A stretch of 14,997 nt of DNA from JBFLVN01 sp040758475 (GTDB taxonomy: Bacteria > JAGRBM01). The notes beneath the pieces were generated by a model. It had not been told where the DNA came from. It did not search any database and saw only the letters and a list, made by a program, of their open reading frames with translations. Below are positions 1-7,151 of the stretch, in pieces (the stretch's first letter is position 1; the number at the start of each line of letters is the position of its first letter). The translations under genes were made by a program, and so were the position numbers. The stretch is from positions 1-14,997 of the forward strand of contig JBFLVN010000065.1 of the NCBI GenBank assembly GCA_040758475.1, in the 5' to 3' direction.

Positions 1-1151
1 AAGGAGCCCTGGGTAAAGCCCGAACAATCGGTGCCAAGAATCTTGCGGGTTCCGCCCCACTGATAGGGCGTGCCGATCCAGCTCGCCATTTCGTCGATGA
101 ATGCCTGCCGGGGCATTTGCCCGAGGACTTGTTCCGGCTGCGCATAGACGAGTCGGCCCGGCTGGCTTTGCTCCCGCTCATAATCCGATGGTGGAGCGCT
201 GGGGGCGGTGGCCACTGGTGCAGGCCGCGAAGGAGGAGGCGGCGGGGGAGGGGGCTGCCGCTTAGGTTGCTGGCGCCCTGGTGCAGGAACAAAACTCAAA
301 AGGGGCTCCGGCTTTCGTGGGGGAGCGCCCTGGCTTCCACCGCCGGAAGGAGAAGGCCGTTCCCGCATTCCGGCCCAGGGGTCGTAGGTGACCTCTGTCG
401 GCTGCGAGGTCCCTTCCTTGCGTTGCCGCTCGGCTTCTTCTTTGCGGATTTTTTCGAGATAGGGGACCATTTCGGTGACGATCTGGTCGATCGTCTTTTC
501 GCCCCGTTCGACGGCGATGAGGAGGTATCGGCCGGCGATTTCGGGTTTGTAACCCCGGTGAACCGCTTCGAGGAGGGCGCCGTTTAGCTTTTCATAATCG
601 CGAATGCTCCAATTGCTCGAAATGGCTTCCGCCACGAAGTCCTGGGCGATGTAGTCGGGAATGCCGAGGCGCTGGGCGCTATCCACACCGCGAGCCCAGG
701 CCGCGACTTGGCGGGGGTCGAGGCGGATTCCCTTTTCCCGCACGTATTCGGAGAGGCCGTAGAGGGAAATTCCTTCCGCCGCCAGGGCGGGAGCGCCAAG
801 CCTTCTCGCGTCGAAGGCCGTCCGCGCGACCGGCACCACGTCGGTGGGCCCAAGGTCCGCGAAAATCCCTTCGATCACGATGTGGAAGATCGTATCGACC
901 CGGTCCAAGACACTCGCTTCATCCCAGGGGAGTCCTTCGAAAGCGCCCTTGAATCCTTCTTCCAATGCCTGCGCCCAGATTTTTCGCTCCTCCATTGGGA
1001 GGCCGTCATCTGCCAGCATCCGTCGGCGCACTTCGGTTTCGTAGGGATTTTCGGCTTGCGCCATGGCATCGGGCCCCGGAGTGCTTGCGGTAAGCGCGAA
1101 GATCACCAAGGGGAGGAGGAGTTTGAGGTTGGGAAAAAGGGGCTGTTTCAT
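1..1151 (-). CDS. Secreted NlpC/P60-family peptidoglycan peptidase, C-terminus cut by window edge
   Basis: The frame is open from ATG at 1151 to the left edge (383 codons visible), so the catalytic domain is only partly seen. Residues 1-31 look like a Sec signal peptide: a basic start, a hydrophobic core LLLPLVIFAL, and a likely cut after AMA. Residues 35-255 are mostly helical and charged, with no domain I recognise. Residues about 260-335 form a proline-rich linker with a run of eight prolines near 299-306. The final visible residues carry the NlpC/P60 signature: GTPYQWGG, then DCSGF with the probable nucleophile Cys376. Enzymes of this family cleave stem peptides in the cell wall, usually at D-Glu to diaminopimelate bonds; the expected catalytic His lies beyond the edge. 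The gene is divergent from ftsK, 212 bp away. The assignment to NlpC/P60 is firm from the motif. The role of the long N-terminal region is unknown, and it could be a substrate or envelope-binding module. Confidence 0.85.
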   Translation of the reverse strand, partial: MKQPLFPNLKLLLPLVIFALTASTPGPDAMAQAENPYETEVRRRMLADDGLPMEERKIWAQALEEGFKGAFEGLPWDEASVLDRVDTIFHIVIEGIFADLGPTDVVPVARTAFDARRLGAPALAAEGISLYGLSEYVREKGIRLDPRQVAAWARGVDSAQRLGIPDYIAQDFVAEAISSNWSIRDYEKLNGALLEAVHRGYKPEIAGRYLLIAVERGEKTIDQIVTEMVPYLEKIRKEEAERQRKEGTSQPTEVTYDPWAGMRERPSPSGGGSQGAPPRKPEPLLSFVPAPGRQQPKRQPPPPPPPPSRPAPVATAPSAPPSDYEREQSQPGRLVYAQPEQVLGQMPRQAFIDEMASWIGTPYQWGGTRKILGTDCSGFTQGS

Positions 1152-1262
1152 ACGGCCGCCGATGTTATCAAGGCGGGGGCGGGGGGCCTAGTGCGCGACG
1201 TCACATTGGGGATAAAGCCAACGGAACCAGCTATTTAAGCAGATTGACAAGTCTGTTTTTCA

Positions 1263-1291
1263 TAGCCAGGAGCCCACGTTTGAACTATAGT
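1263..1291 (+). promoter_or_regulatory. Candidate sigma-70 promoter for ftsK
   Basis: TAGCCA at 1263-1268 (4 of 6 consensus matches) and TATAGT at 1286-1291 (5 of 6) are separated by 17 bp. This would give a leader of about 66 nt before the ftsK ATG at 1364. The -10 hexamer lies inside the perfect palindrome AACTATAGTT (1283-1292), so a minus-strand TATAGT exists at the same place. A perfect TTGACA at 1244-1249 has no -10 at a usable distance. Confidence 0.35.
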
Positions 1292-1363
1292 TAGCCCCGT
1301 AACGGACCTCCTGCGGCGCATTCACGATCGAGGGCTAGCGGCGCTGCGGCCCGTCCGCGTCTC

Positions 1364-3763
1364 ATGGAAAATCCACCCGTCGATTCGCTCCGGCGCGAGG
1401 CCCTCGGCGTCGTTGCGGTCATTGCATCCATCGTTCTCCTGCTCGCTCTTTTGAGCCTTTCCCCTTCGGACGAAGGGCTCCTGGGCCGCGGTCTTCCCGT
1501 CGGCAACTGGATCGGCGCGGCAGGGGTGTGGCTCTCGAACAAGTTCCTCTTCGAACTCTTCGGCTTTTCCGCCTATTTCGTTCCCTTGGGGCTCTTCGCC
1601 CTGGGCGGAAAGCTTTTCCTCGGGAAAGAGCTTCCTGACCGCACGTTCTGGGTGAAGCGCGGTCTTCCCTTCCTGGCCCTTTGGCTCTTTTTCGCGGCCG
1701 CCCTGCATCAATCAGTCGGGGCCATTACTTGGGATAGCGTCGATGTGGCGACGGGGGGCCTTGCGGGCACCCTGCTCGCCCGGGGGCTGCGTTCCTGGTT
1801 CAACACCGTGGGGGCGGCCGTCGTTACTCTTCTCATTCTCCTCGTTAGTTTCATGGCCGTCACGCGCATTTCGATCCGCGCAGTGGCTTTGCGGGTTTGG
1901 GAAATGCTCCTTCCCGTGCGGGAGTGGGTGAAGACCCAGATTGAAGCGGCCCGCACGCGCGCCGCCTACGAAGAGCGGGAAGAGCACGTGGCCCAGGTGC
2001 GGGCACAGATCGAAGCCGCCCACGTGCAGGAAGAACCCGAGATCGCCCCGCCGCCTCCTCCCACCGAAGTGGCCGTGGGGGACAAGATCCGCGAGATCAA
2101 GAAAAAGAAGAAAGAACCCAAGCAGGGCGTCGTCATCAAGGAGCAGGAGCGCTTCGAATTCGCCAAGGCTCCAGACGAGCCAGAGCGCCCGGCCCAATTA
2201 CCGGGGCGCGATCTTCTCGATTTCGAGCCCTCCGTCAATCAGGCCGTCGACCAGGAGCAACTCAAAGCGAACGCCAAGATCCTCGAAAAGAAGCTCCTCG
2301 ACTTCGGCATTCAGGGGCAGGTCGTCGCCATCGAGCCGGGCCCCGTCATTACGACCTACGAATTCCGCCCGGCCCCGGGGGTAAAAGTATCCAAGATCGC
2401 CAACCTCCAGGACGACCTGGCCATGGCCCTCTCGGCCGTGTCCATCCGCATCATTGCGCCCATCCCTGGGAAGGACGTGGTGGGTATCGAGATTCCCAAC
2501 AAGCACCGCCAGCGGATTTTCCTCAAGGAACTTCTCGAAAACGAGGAGTTCGTTTCGGGCAAGTCGAAGACGCCACTGGCCCTGGGCAAAGATACGGTCG
2601 GACGGCCTTTCTACTGGGACCTTCAAAAGATGCCGCATCTTCTGATCGCCGGTTCGACGGGTGCCGGGAAATCCGTCGGCCTCAACACGATGATCCTCTC
2701 AATCCTCTACAAAGCGCTTTCGAACGATGTGAAGCTGATTCTCATTGATCCGAAGCGCCTCGAACTCTCCGTCTACGAGGGGATTCCCCATCTCTACGCG
2801 AGCGTCGTGACCGATCCCCGCAAGGCCGCAAGCGCCCTTCGGTGGTCCGTGACCGAGATGGAACGGCGCTACAAGCTCCTCGCCGATTACGGCGTCCGGA
2901 ATCTCGAAGGCTACAACCGGGCCGTCGAACGGGAACTCTCCGATGGTTCCTGGAAGGAACGGGCCAAGAAGCGGGCCGAAGAAGAGCGGCGAAGAAAACT
3001 GGCTGAAGGCGGAGAGACGGCGGCGGAAGCGGCCGATCCCCGGCAGGCCGATCTCCCTCTGGAACCGCCGGAAGTTCTTCCGCTCCTTATCGTGGTGATC
3101 GACGAGCTCGCCGACCTCATGATGATCGTGGGCAAGGACGTGGAAGAATCGGTAACGCGGCTTGCCCAGATGGCCCGTGCCTCGGGCATCCATTTGATCA
3201 TGGCGACCCAGCGTCCCTCCGTGGACGTCCTGACGGGCCTCATCAAGGCGAATTTCCCGGCGCGCGTGAGTTTCCAGGTGCGAAGCTACAACGACTCCCG
3301 CACGATCCTCGATCAGGCCGGAGCAGAGCAGCTCCTGGGGCAGGGGGACATGCTCTTCCTGCCGCCCAATTCGAGCAAGTTGGTCCGCATTCACGGCGCT
3401 TTCGTATCGGACGAGGAAGTCCACCGGGTCGTTGAATTTCTGAAGAGCACGGGCCAGGCGACGTATCACGACCAGATTCTGGACGTCCCGCCGGATTTGC
3501 AGGAAAATCCCGGCCCCGACGACGAGCCGCCCGACCCGTTATACGAACAGGCCGTGCGCGTGGTGATCGAATCGGCCCAGGCTTCGACGAGCTACGTCCA
3601 GCGGCGCCTCAAGATCGGCTACAACCGGGCAGCCCGGATGATCGAACGGATGGAGCGGGACGGGATCGTGGGACCCTCCGACGGCGTAAGGCCCCGGGAA
3701 ATTCTCGTCACGATGCTGCAGGCCGAATCGCTCTTCGCCAGCGCTTCCGCGCCGGCAGCCTAG
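1364..3763 (+). CDS. ftsK: DNA translocase FtsK/SpoIIIE
   Basis: This 799-residue protein has the full FtsK layout. The N-terminus holds about four membrane segments (residues 13-33, 49-80, 103-117 and 132-166) that would anchor it at the septum. A charged linker (about 190-290) includes a proline run and a five-lysine run at 246-250. The RecA-like motor has Walker A GSTGAGKS at 430-437 and Walker B VVIDELADLM with Asp580 and Glu581. A C-terminal winged-helix gamma domain (about 724-785, with VQRRLKIGYNRAARMIERME) would read KOPS-type polarity sequences and contact XerCD. The protein pumps DNA during cell division and resolves chromosome dimers. A charged Lys/Glu/Arg-rich insert of about 50 residues lies just before Walker B, where the family is variable in length. 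No Shine-Dalgarno sequence is clear before the ATG, but it precedes the first membrane segment at the expected distance. The gene is single, with convergent genes downstream. Confidence 0.97.
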   Translation: MENPPVDSLRREALGVVAVIASIVLLLALLSLSPSDEGLLGRGLPVGNWIGAAGVWLSNKFLFELFGFSAYFVPLGLFALGGKLFLGKELPDRTFWVKRGLPFLALWLFFAAALHQSVGAITWDSVDVATGGLAGTLLARGLRSWFNTVGAAVVTLLILLVSFMAVTRISIRAVALRVWEMLLPVREWVKTQIEAARTRAAYEEREEHVAQVRAQIEAAHVQEEPEIAPPPPPTEVAVGDKIREIKKKKKEPKQGVVIKEQERFEFAKAPDEPERPAQLPGRDLLDFEPSVNQAVDQEQLKANAKILEKKLLDFGIQGQVVAIEPGPVITTYEFRPAPGVKVSKIANLQDDLAMALSAVSIRIIAPIPGKDVVGIEIPNKHRQRIFLKELLENEEFVSGKSKTPLALGKDTVGRPFYWDLQKMPHLLIAGSTGAGKSVGLNTMILSILYKALSNDVKLILIDPKRLELSVYEGIPHLYASVVTDPRKAASALRWSVTEMERRYKLLADYGVRNLEGYNRAVERELSDGSWKERAKKRAEEERRRKLAEGGETAAEAADPRQADLPLEPPEVLPLLIVVIDELADLMMIVGKDVEESVTRLAQMARASGIHLIMATQRPSVDVLTGLIKANFPARVSFQVRSYNDSRTILDQAGAEQLLGQGDMLFLPPNSSKLVRIHGAFVSDEEVHRVVEFLKSTGQATYHDQILDVPPDLQENPGPDDEPPDPLYEQAVRVVIESAQASTSYVQRRLKIGYNRAARMIERMERDGIVGPSDGVRPREILVTMLQAESLFASASAPAA

Positions 3764-3804
3764 ACCTAAGCCCGCAGCACAAAGCAGCGCCCCAGAACCG
3801 GCGG

Positions 3805-3826
3805 AGCGGGAGCGCTATTTCCCGCT
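3805..3826. terminator. Possible hairpin at the convergent 3' ends
   Basis: Perfect 7-bp arms AGCGGGA (3805-3811) and TCCCGCT (3820-3826) flank an 8-nt loop. The hairpin sits between the ftsK stop and, on the other strand, spans the stop codon of the lipoprotein gene. Only a short TTT follows on the plus strand and no U-tract on the minus strand, so terminator function is uncertain. Rho-dependent ends are equally possible. Confidence 0.3.
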
Positions 3827-4456
3827 TTGGAGCATTTCCCATTGGCGTTGGTCGGGGCCGATGGTTTTCAGCAAATTGATGTTCTTGCGGAGCAACTCGC
3901 GGTTGTAGGTGATTTCCGGCGAAGGGGCGGAGGCTTGCTTCCCGAGGTTCACCTGGGCTTCTTTGTTGGCCCGGATTTGTTCTTCCAGGAGCTTTTTCTG
4001 CTCGGCGTCGCTTGCCTTGGAAAGCGAGACCTCTAGCTGGCGCTCTTGTTCCGCCAGCATGGCGTTCGCCATTCCGAGCATTCCCTTACGGAATCCCGAC
4101 TGCGCGGCCCGGCTCACGGCGCCGCGAACCCAGGCGTACTCGCCGGGGTCGTATCCGAGTTCCTTGGCCAGGACGACTTCCGGATCGGGCCCTGGAACCG
4201 AGGCGGACGGCGCGGGGGCGCTCTCGGTACCGGCTTCTTTTTCAGCCGCCTTCTTGCGAACCGCCACGTACAGCTCGACCTGAGGCTGCAAGAGCTTGCC
4301 GTCGGCTGGCGGCTGGAAGCTGCTTTCCAGTGGAGGAGTGGAGGGCGCCGGGGCCTGTTCTTGAACGGGTGGGGGAGGTGGCGGAGGGGCCTCTTCTTTC
4401 TTGAAACAGGCGGTCGTGGCGGCGGCCAAGGCGAAAGACACGATGAGTTTTTTCAT
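3815..4456 (-). CDS. Putative proline-rich lipoprotein of unknown function
   Basis: I do not recognise the family. The ATG at 4456 gives 213 residues with a lipoprotein-like signal, MKKLIVSFALAAATTAC, and Cys17 as the likely lipidated residue. The box TTAC is not a perfect lipobox because Thr replaces Leu at -3. Residues 18-45 are charged and proline-rich with seven consecutive prolines, as in a tether. Residues 133-174 are Gln/Glu/Lys-rich and likely form a coiled coil. The end is basic and helical. The open frame extends upstream to 4720, but that part overlaps the preceding gene, reads as low-complexity Arg/Pro sequence and lacks any signal. GAGGGG lies 4 nt before the chosen ATG. The gene follows the polytopic membrane protein gene by 23 nt on the same strand, so the two are probably cotranscribed and may act together in the envelope. 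Confidence 0.75.
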   Translation of the reverse strand: MKKLIVSFALAAATTACFKKEEAPPPPPPPVQEQAPAPSTPPLESSFQPPADGKLLQPQVELYVAVRKKAAEKEAGTESAPAPSASVPGPDPEVVLAKELGYDPGEYAWVRGAVSRAAQSGFRKGMLGMANAMLAEQERQLEVSLSKASDAEQKKLLEEQIRANKEAQVNLGKQASAPSPEITYNRELLRKNINLLKTIGPDQRQWEMLQSGK

Positions 4457-4479
4457 GGAGCCCCTCGCCCGCGAAGGTC

Positions 4480-5538
4480 TTAAGCAGCGCGAACAGCGAA
4501 AGGGGCCGCCGGCCGCTCTTGCGGGCGGACGAGAGCGTAGCGCGGAGAGAGCAGAAGGGTAACGTCGAGGAAGAAGTGGCAGAAACTCAGGGCGTAAAGG
4601 ACGGCGACCGCCCAGACGAGCCGGGCCTGAGGGAGTTCCGGCGTAAAGCGGGGCAATGCGGCCATGGCCAGATAAACCAGAAGCCCATGGAACAGGAGGG
4701 CGAGCCCGAAGAACCCCCAATGGTTAGGCCGGAAGAGGCTTCCCAGAAGAGGGCTCTCCCGCTTGAGATCAAAGAAGCGTTTCCGGTTAATCCGGTAGGT
4801 GAGCGCCAGGTATTGGGTCGCGTGCCAGGCGAGGTACCCGAGCGTCGCCAGTTCGAGAGAGGGGATTTTGGAGAGCAGCCAATAACCCAGAACGACGCTC
4901 GCGAAGAACATCCATTTGGAGAGATTAACCACCCCTTTGGCCCGCACGCGCCGGAATTCGAAAGAACAAGCCGTTAGGAGAGAAATCCCGGCCATCGCGA
5001 AGACGGCTTGCGCCATCCATGGGGCCGCCCATTCGTACGGGATTTCTATTCCCAGGATTTCCTTGGAAAGAGGGCCTGAGAGGCGCTGAAGAAGAAACGA
5101 CGTGGGAAAGAGAAGAAGGGATGCCGTTTCGGCCGCCGCTTGCCGGGAATCTTTTTCCTCCGCTTGGCGGCGGTAGCAAGCCAGGAGATTGGCTACTTGG
5201 AGGAATCCGTGCGGGATTGCGAGGTAGAAGAGTCCCGCGATGAGAAAATCGAGCCGCCCCTTCGCGCCAAGGAAAAAAGTTCCGACCAGGATGAGGGGCA
5301 AAGCAAGAAATATCTGGTACGGATGGTCCTTCCGGAAAGAGGGGTCAAAGACCGTGCGCGTCCAAGAAGAAGCCAGATGGGGAAGATCGAAGGCGAATTT
5401 GATGACCGCGGCGAAAAGAAGAACTCCCACGCCTTCATTGACCGAAATAAAATAAGGAACGGGCACGAAGAGCACGGGAAGGACGAAGAGAAAGACGTCC
5501 ACCTCCGGAGAATCGCTCCAAATGGTCCCGCGTTTCAT
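4480..5538 (-). CDS. Polytopic membrane protein of unknown function with membrane-embedded histidines
   Basis: The 352-residue protein has roughly eight to ten hydrophobic segments, for example at 14-34, 37-56, 74-92, 95-119, 169-192, 205-227 and 274-296, and one near the C-terminus. Several histidines and acidic residues lie in or beside these segments: FDLPHLASSW, AIPHGFLQVAN, AWHATQYLAL and FCHFFLDVTLL. Such a pattern recalls membrane di-iron or heme-binding proteins, and faintly the Brp/Blh carotenoid dioxygenase group, but I cannot identify a family and the comparison is only suggestive. The ATG at 5538 lacks a Shine-Dalgarno sequence and sits about 20 nt below a plausible promoter start, so the leader would be short. 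It is the first gene of a likely two-gene operon with the lipoprotein at 3815-4456. A 150-residue plus-strand frame opposite it is a shadow. Confidence 0.85.
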   Translation of the reverse strand: MKRGTIWSDSPEVDVFLFVLPVLFVPVPYFISVNEGVGVLLFAAVIKFAFDLPHLASSWTRTVFDPSFRKDHPYQIFLALPLILVGTFFLGAKGRLDFLIAGLFYLAIPHGFLQVANLLACYRRQAEEKDSRQAAAETASLLLFPTSFLLQRLSGPLSKEILGIEIPYEWAAPWMAQAVFAMAGISLLTACSFEFRRVRAKGVVNLSKWMFFASVVLGYWLLSKIPSLELATLGYLAWHATQYLALTYRINRKRFFDLKRESPLLGSLFRPNHWGFFGLALLFHGLLVYLAMAALPRFTPELPQARLVWAVAVLYALSFCHFFLDVTLLLSPRYALVRPQERPAAPFAVRAA

Positions 5539-5564
5539 AAGCGGGAAAATCCTAATCTTTCAGA

Positions 5565-5593
5565 ATTTTATGAATCAATTGAATTTGCTTAAA
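5565..5593 (-). promoter_or_regulatory. Candidate promoter of the membrane protein/lipoprotein operon
   Basis: Read on the minus strand, TTTAAG (5593-5588) and TAAAAT (5570-5565) are separated by 17 bp. The -10 matches consensus at 5 of 6 positions and the -35 at 3 of 6. The surrounding 5540-5595 stretch is strikingly AT-rich for this window. A pair of GTTCTC hexamers ends 4 bp upstream of the -35, which would suit an activator compensating for the weak -35. Confidence 0.45.
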
Positions 5594-5596
5594 TTC

Positions 5597-5688
5597 GTTC
5601 TCGCGCGTTCTCCCTGGTGCTTTCTGGGGGCAGCACAAGATAGAGAACACCCTGATGGGTCAAGTCTGGATCGTTCTCGAATGTTCTC
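5597..5688. repeat. GTTCTC hexamer array, two 10-bp-spaced direct pairs plus one inverted copy
   Basis: GTTCTC occurs at 5597-5602, 5607-5612, 5673-5678 and 5683-5688, with its complement GAGAAC at 5643-5648. Within each pair the copies start exactly 10 bp apart, about one helical turn. Direct repeats with this period are typical of OmpR-family response regulator sites, but the regulator is not known. The array fills the space between tRNA-Cys and the operon promoter. Confidence 0.5.
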
Positions 5689-5701
5689 GATTTTTGTTGG
5701 T

Positions 5702-5776
5702 TGGAGGCGGCGATGGGAATCGAACCCATGAATAACGGTTTTGCAGACCGCTGCCTTACCACTTGGCTACGCCGCC
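5702..5776 (-). tRNA. tRNA-Cys (GCA)
   Basis: The minus strand folds as a cloverleaf. The acceptor arm is GGCGGCG paired with CGCCGCC. A D arm is present, the anticodon loop CTGCAAA has anticodon GCA, and the T arm is ATGGG/CCCAT with loop TTCGATT. The discriminator base is U, as expected for tRNA-Cys, and CCA is encoded (minus strand 5704-5702). The gene lies 66 bp downstream of hemA on the same strand, so it may be read from the hemXA transcript or from its own promoter; no convincing -10/-35 is visible just upstream. Confidence 0.96.
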
Positions 5777-5842
5777 GGTGAAAAGGCGAGGCACTTTTTT
5801 AACGCATGCGGGGAGGGAGTTCAAACGAAAGGGACGGGCGGG

Positions 5843-7150
5843 CTATTTTTCTTTTTTAACGGCCGAGAGCCCCGAAGGAGTGCTTTCCGATTCCACGCCA
5901 AAGAGCTTGCGCGCCGTGGAGGCCACGTCCTCCCCCTCGCCGGAGCGTTCGGCTTCCTTGAGGGCCGTGATGGGGGAGTGGAGGATTTTCTTGACGAGGG
6001 CGCGCGTGAGGTAATCGAGGCGTTCCTGGTCCGCTTTGGAGAGGGTGGAGAAATCCCCGAGGGCTTTCGCTAGTTCGGCTTTCCGGAATTCTTCTGCCCG
6101 GTTCTGGATCGCGACGATCGTGGGGACGACGTTGAGGGAATTCAAAAAGGTGAAAAATTCCATGGTTTCTTCTTCGACGATGCGCTCCGCTTTTTCCGCT
6201 TCCGCGAGGCGGGCCTTGCGGTTTTCCTCCACGACCGCTTCCAAATCATCCAGGTCGTAGACGTAGCAGCCTTCAATCTCTCCCACGGTGGGCTCCACGT
6301 TCCGGGGAACGCCGAGGTCCACGAAGAAAAGGGGCCGGTATTTACGCTCCCGCATGGTGGTTTCGAGGCGGTCTTTCCGGAAAAGGAAGTGGGGGGCGGC
6401 GGCCGAGGAGATCACGATGTCGGTCTTGGCGAGCTCTTCGTCCACCGCGTCCCAGCCCACGGCGTAACCCCCGAAACGGGAAGCCAAATCCGCCGCCCGT
6501 TCGGCCGTCCGGTTGGCGATGGACATGCGGGCGATGCCGGAAGAGACGAGGTGTTGGGCGGCTAATTCCGCCATTTCGCCCGCGCCGACGAGAAGAGCAT
6601 GGTTGTTGGAGAGGTTTCCGAAAATCCGGCGGGCCAGTTCCACCCCGGCGTAACTCACGGACACGGCGTTTTCCGCGATCTTGGTTTCTGAACGGATGCG
6701 CTTGGCGACTTGGAACGTCCGGTGGAGAAGGCGATTTAAAAGCGGGCCGCAGCTTCCGGATTCCGCCGCCAGGTGATAGGCCTCTTTGACCTGGCCCAGA
6801 ACTTGGGGCTCGCCCACAACCATTGAATCGAGGGAGCCGGCAACGCGGAACAAGTGGCGCACGGCCTCCGTTCCCCGGTGGCGGTAGAGGATGGCATGGA
6901 CCTCCTGTTCCTGGACGCCCCGGCTGCGGCTCAAGTAGGCCGCCACCTGATGACCGGCCGCGGCATCGGCGTCTCCCGCCAGCAGGATTTCCGTCCGGTT
7001 GCAGGTCGAGAGAAGAAGGGATTCCCGGATACCCGGAAGGTCCTTGAGTTCCCGCGTGGCTTTGACGATTTCCTCGCTCGGGAAGGAGAGTTTTTCCCTT
7101 AGCTCGATCGGAGCCGTCCGGTGGGAGAGGCCGACGAGGTAGATTTCCAC
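5843..7150 (-). CDS. hemA: Glutamyl-tRNA reductase
   Basis: The 435-residue enzyme reduces glutamyl-tRNA(Glu) with NADPH to glutamate-1-semialdehyde, the first committed step of C5 tetrapyrrole (heme, siroheme, B12) synthesis, in the cytoplasm. The start MEIYLVGLSHRTAPIELREK is family-typical. STCNRTE carries the catalytic nucleophile Cys50, and SMVVGEPQVLGQVKEAY is the conserved substrate-binding stretch. An NADPH-binding domain with ALLVGAGEMAELAAQHL follows, and the C-terminal helical dimerisation region is present. Length matches the family. The start codon is GTG at 7150, supported by GGAGG (minus strand 7160-7156) with a 5-nt spacer. That ribosome site lies inside the end of hemX, whose stop is only one base upstream of the GTG, so the two are probably translationally coupled. 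Confidence 0.97.
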   Translation of the reverse strand: MEIYLVGLSHRTAPIELREKLSFPSEEIVKATRELKDLPGIRESLLLSTCNRTEILLAGDADAAAGHQVAAYLSRSRGVQEQEVHAILYRHRGTEAVRHLFRVAGSLDSMVVGEPQVLGQVKEAYHLAAESGSCGPLLNRLLHRTFQVAKRIRSETKIAENAVSVSYAGVELARRIFGNLSNNHALLVGAGEMAELAAQHLVSSGIARMSIANRTAERAADLASRFGGYAVGWDAVDEELAKTDIVISSAAAPHFLFRKDRLETTMRERKYRPLFFVDLGVPRNVEPTVGEIEGCYVYDLDDLEAVVEENRKARLAEAEKAERIVEEETMEFFTFLNSLNVVPTIVAIQNRAEEFRKAELAKALGDFSTLSKADQERLDYLTRALVKKILHSPITALKEAERSGEGEDVASTARKLFGVESESTPSGLSAVKKEK

Positions 7151-7151
7151 T

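Noticed and set aside
117..587. Plus-strand frame of 156 codons near the left edge
   Set aside because: The opposite strand encodes a continuous protein with a signal peptide and NlpC/P60 motif; this frame is its mirror.
2699..3469. A 256-codon minus-strand frame opposite ftsK
   Set aside because: It is antisense to the conserved motor domain and results from codon bias; no ribosome site or recognisable domain.
4457..4720. N-terminal extension of the lipoprotein to 4720
   Set aside because: The added 88 residues overlap the membrane protein gene, are Arg/Pro/Ala-rich, and would hide the signal sequence.
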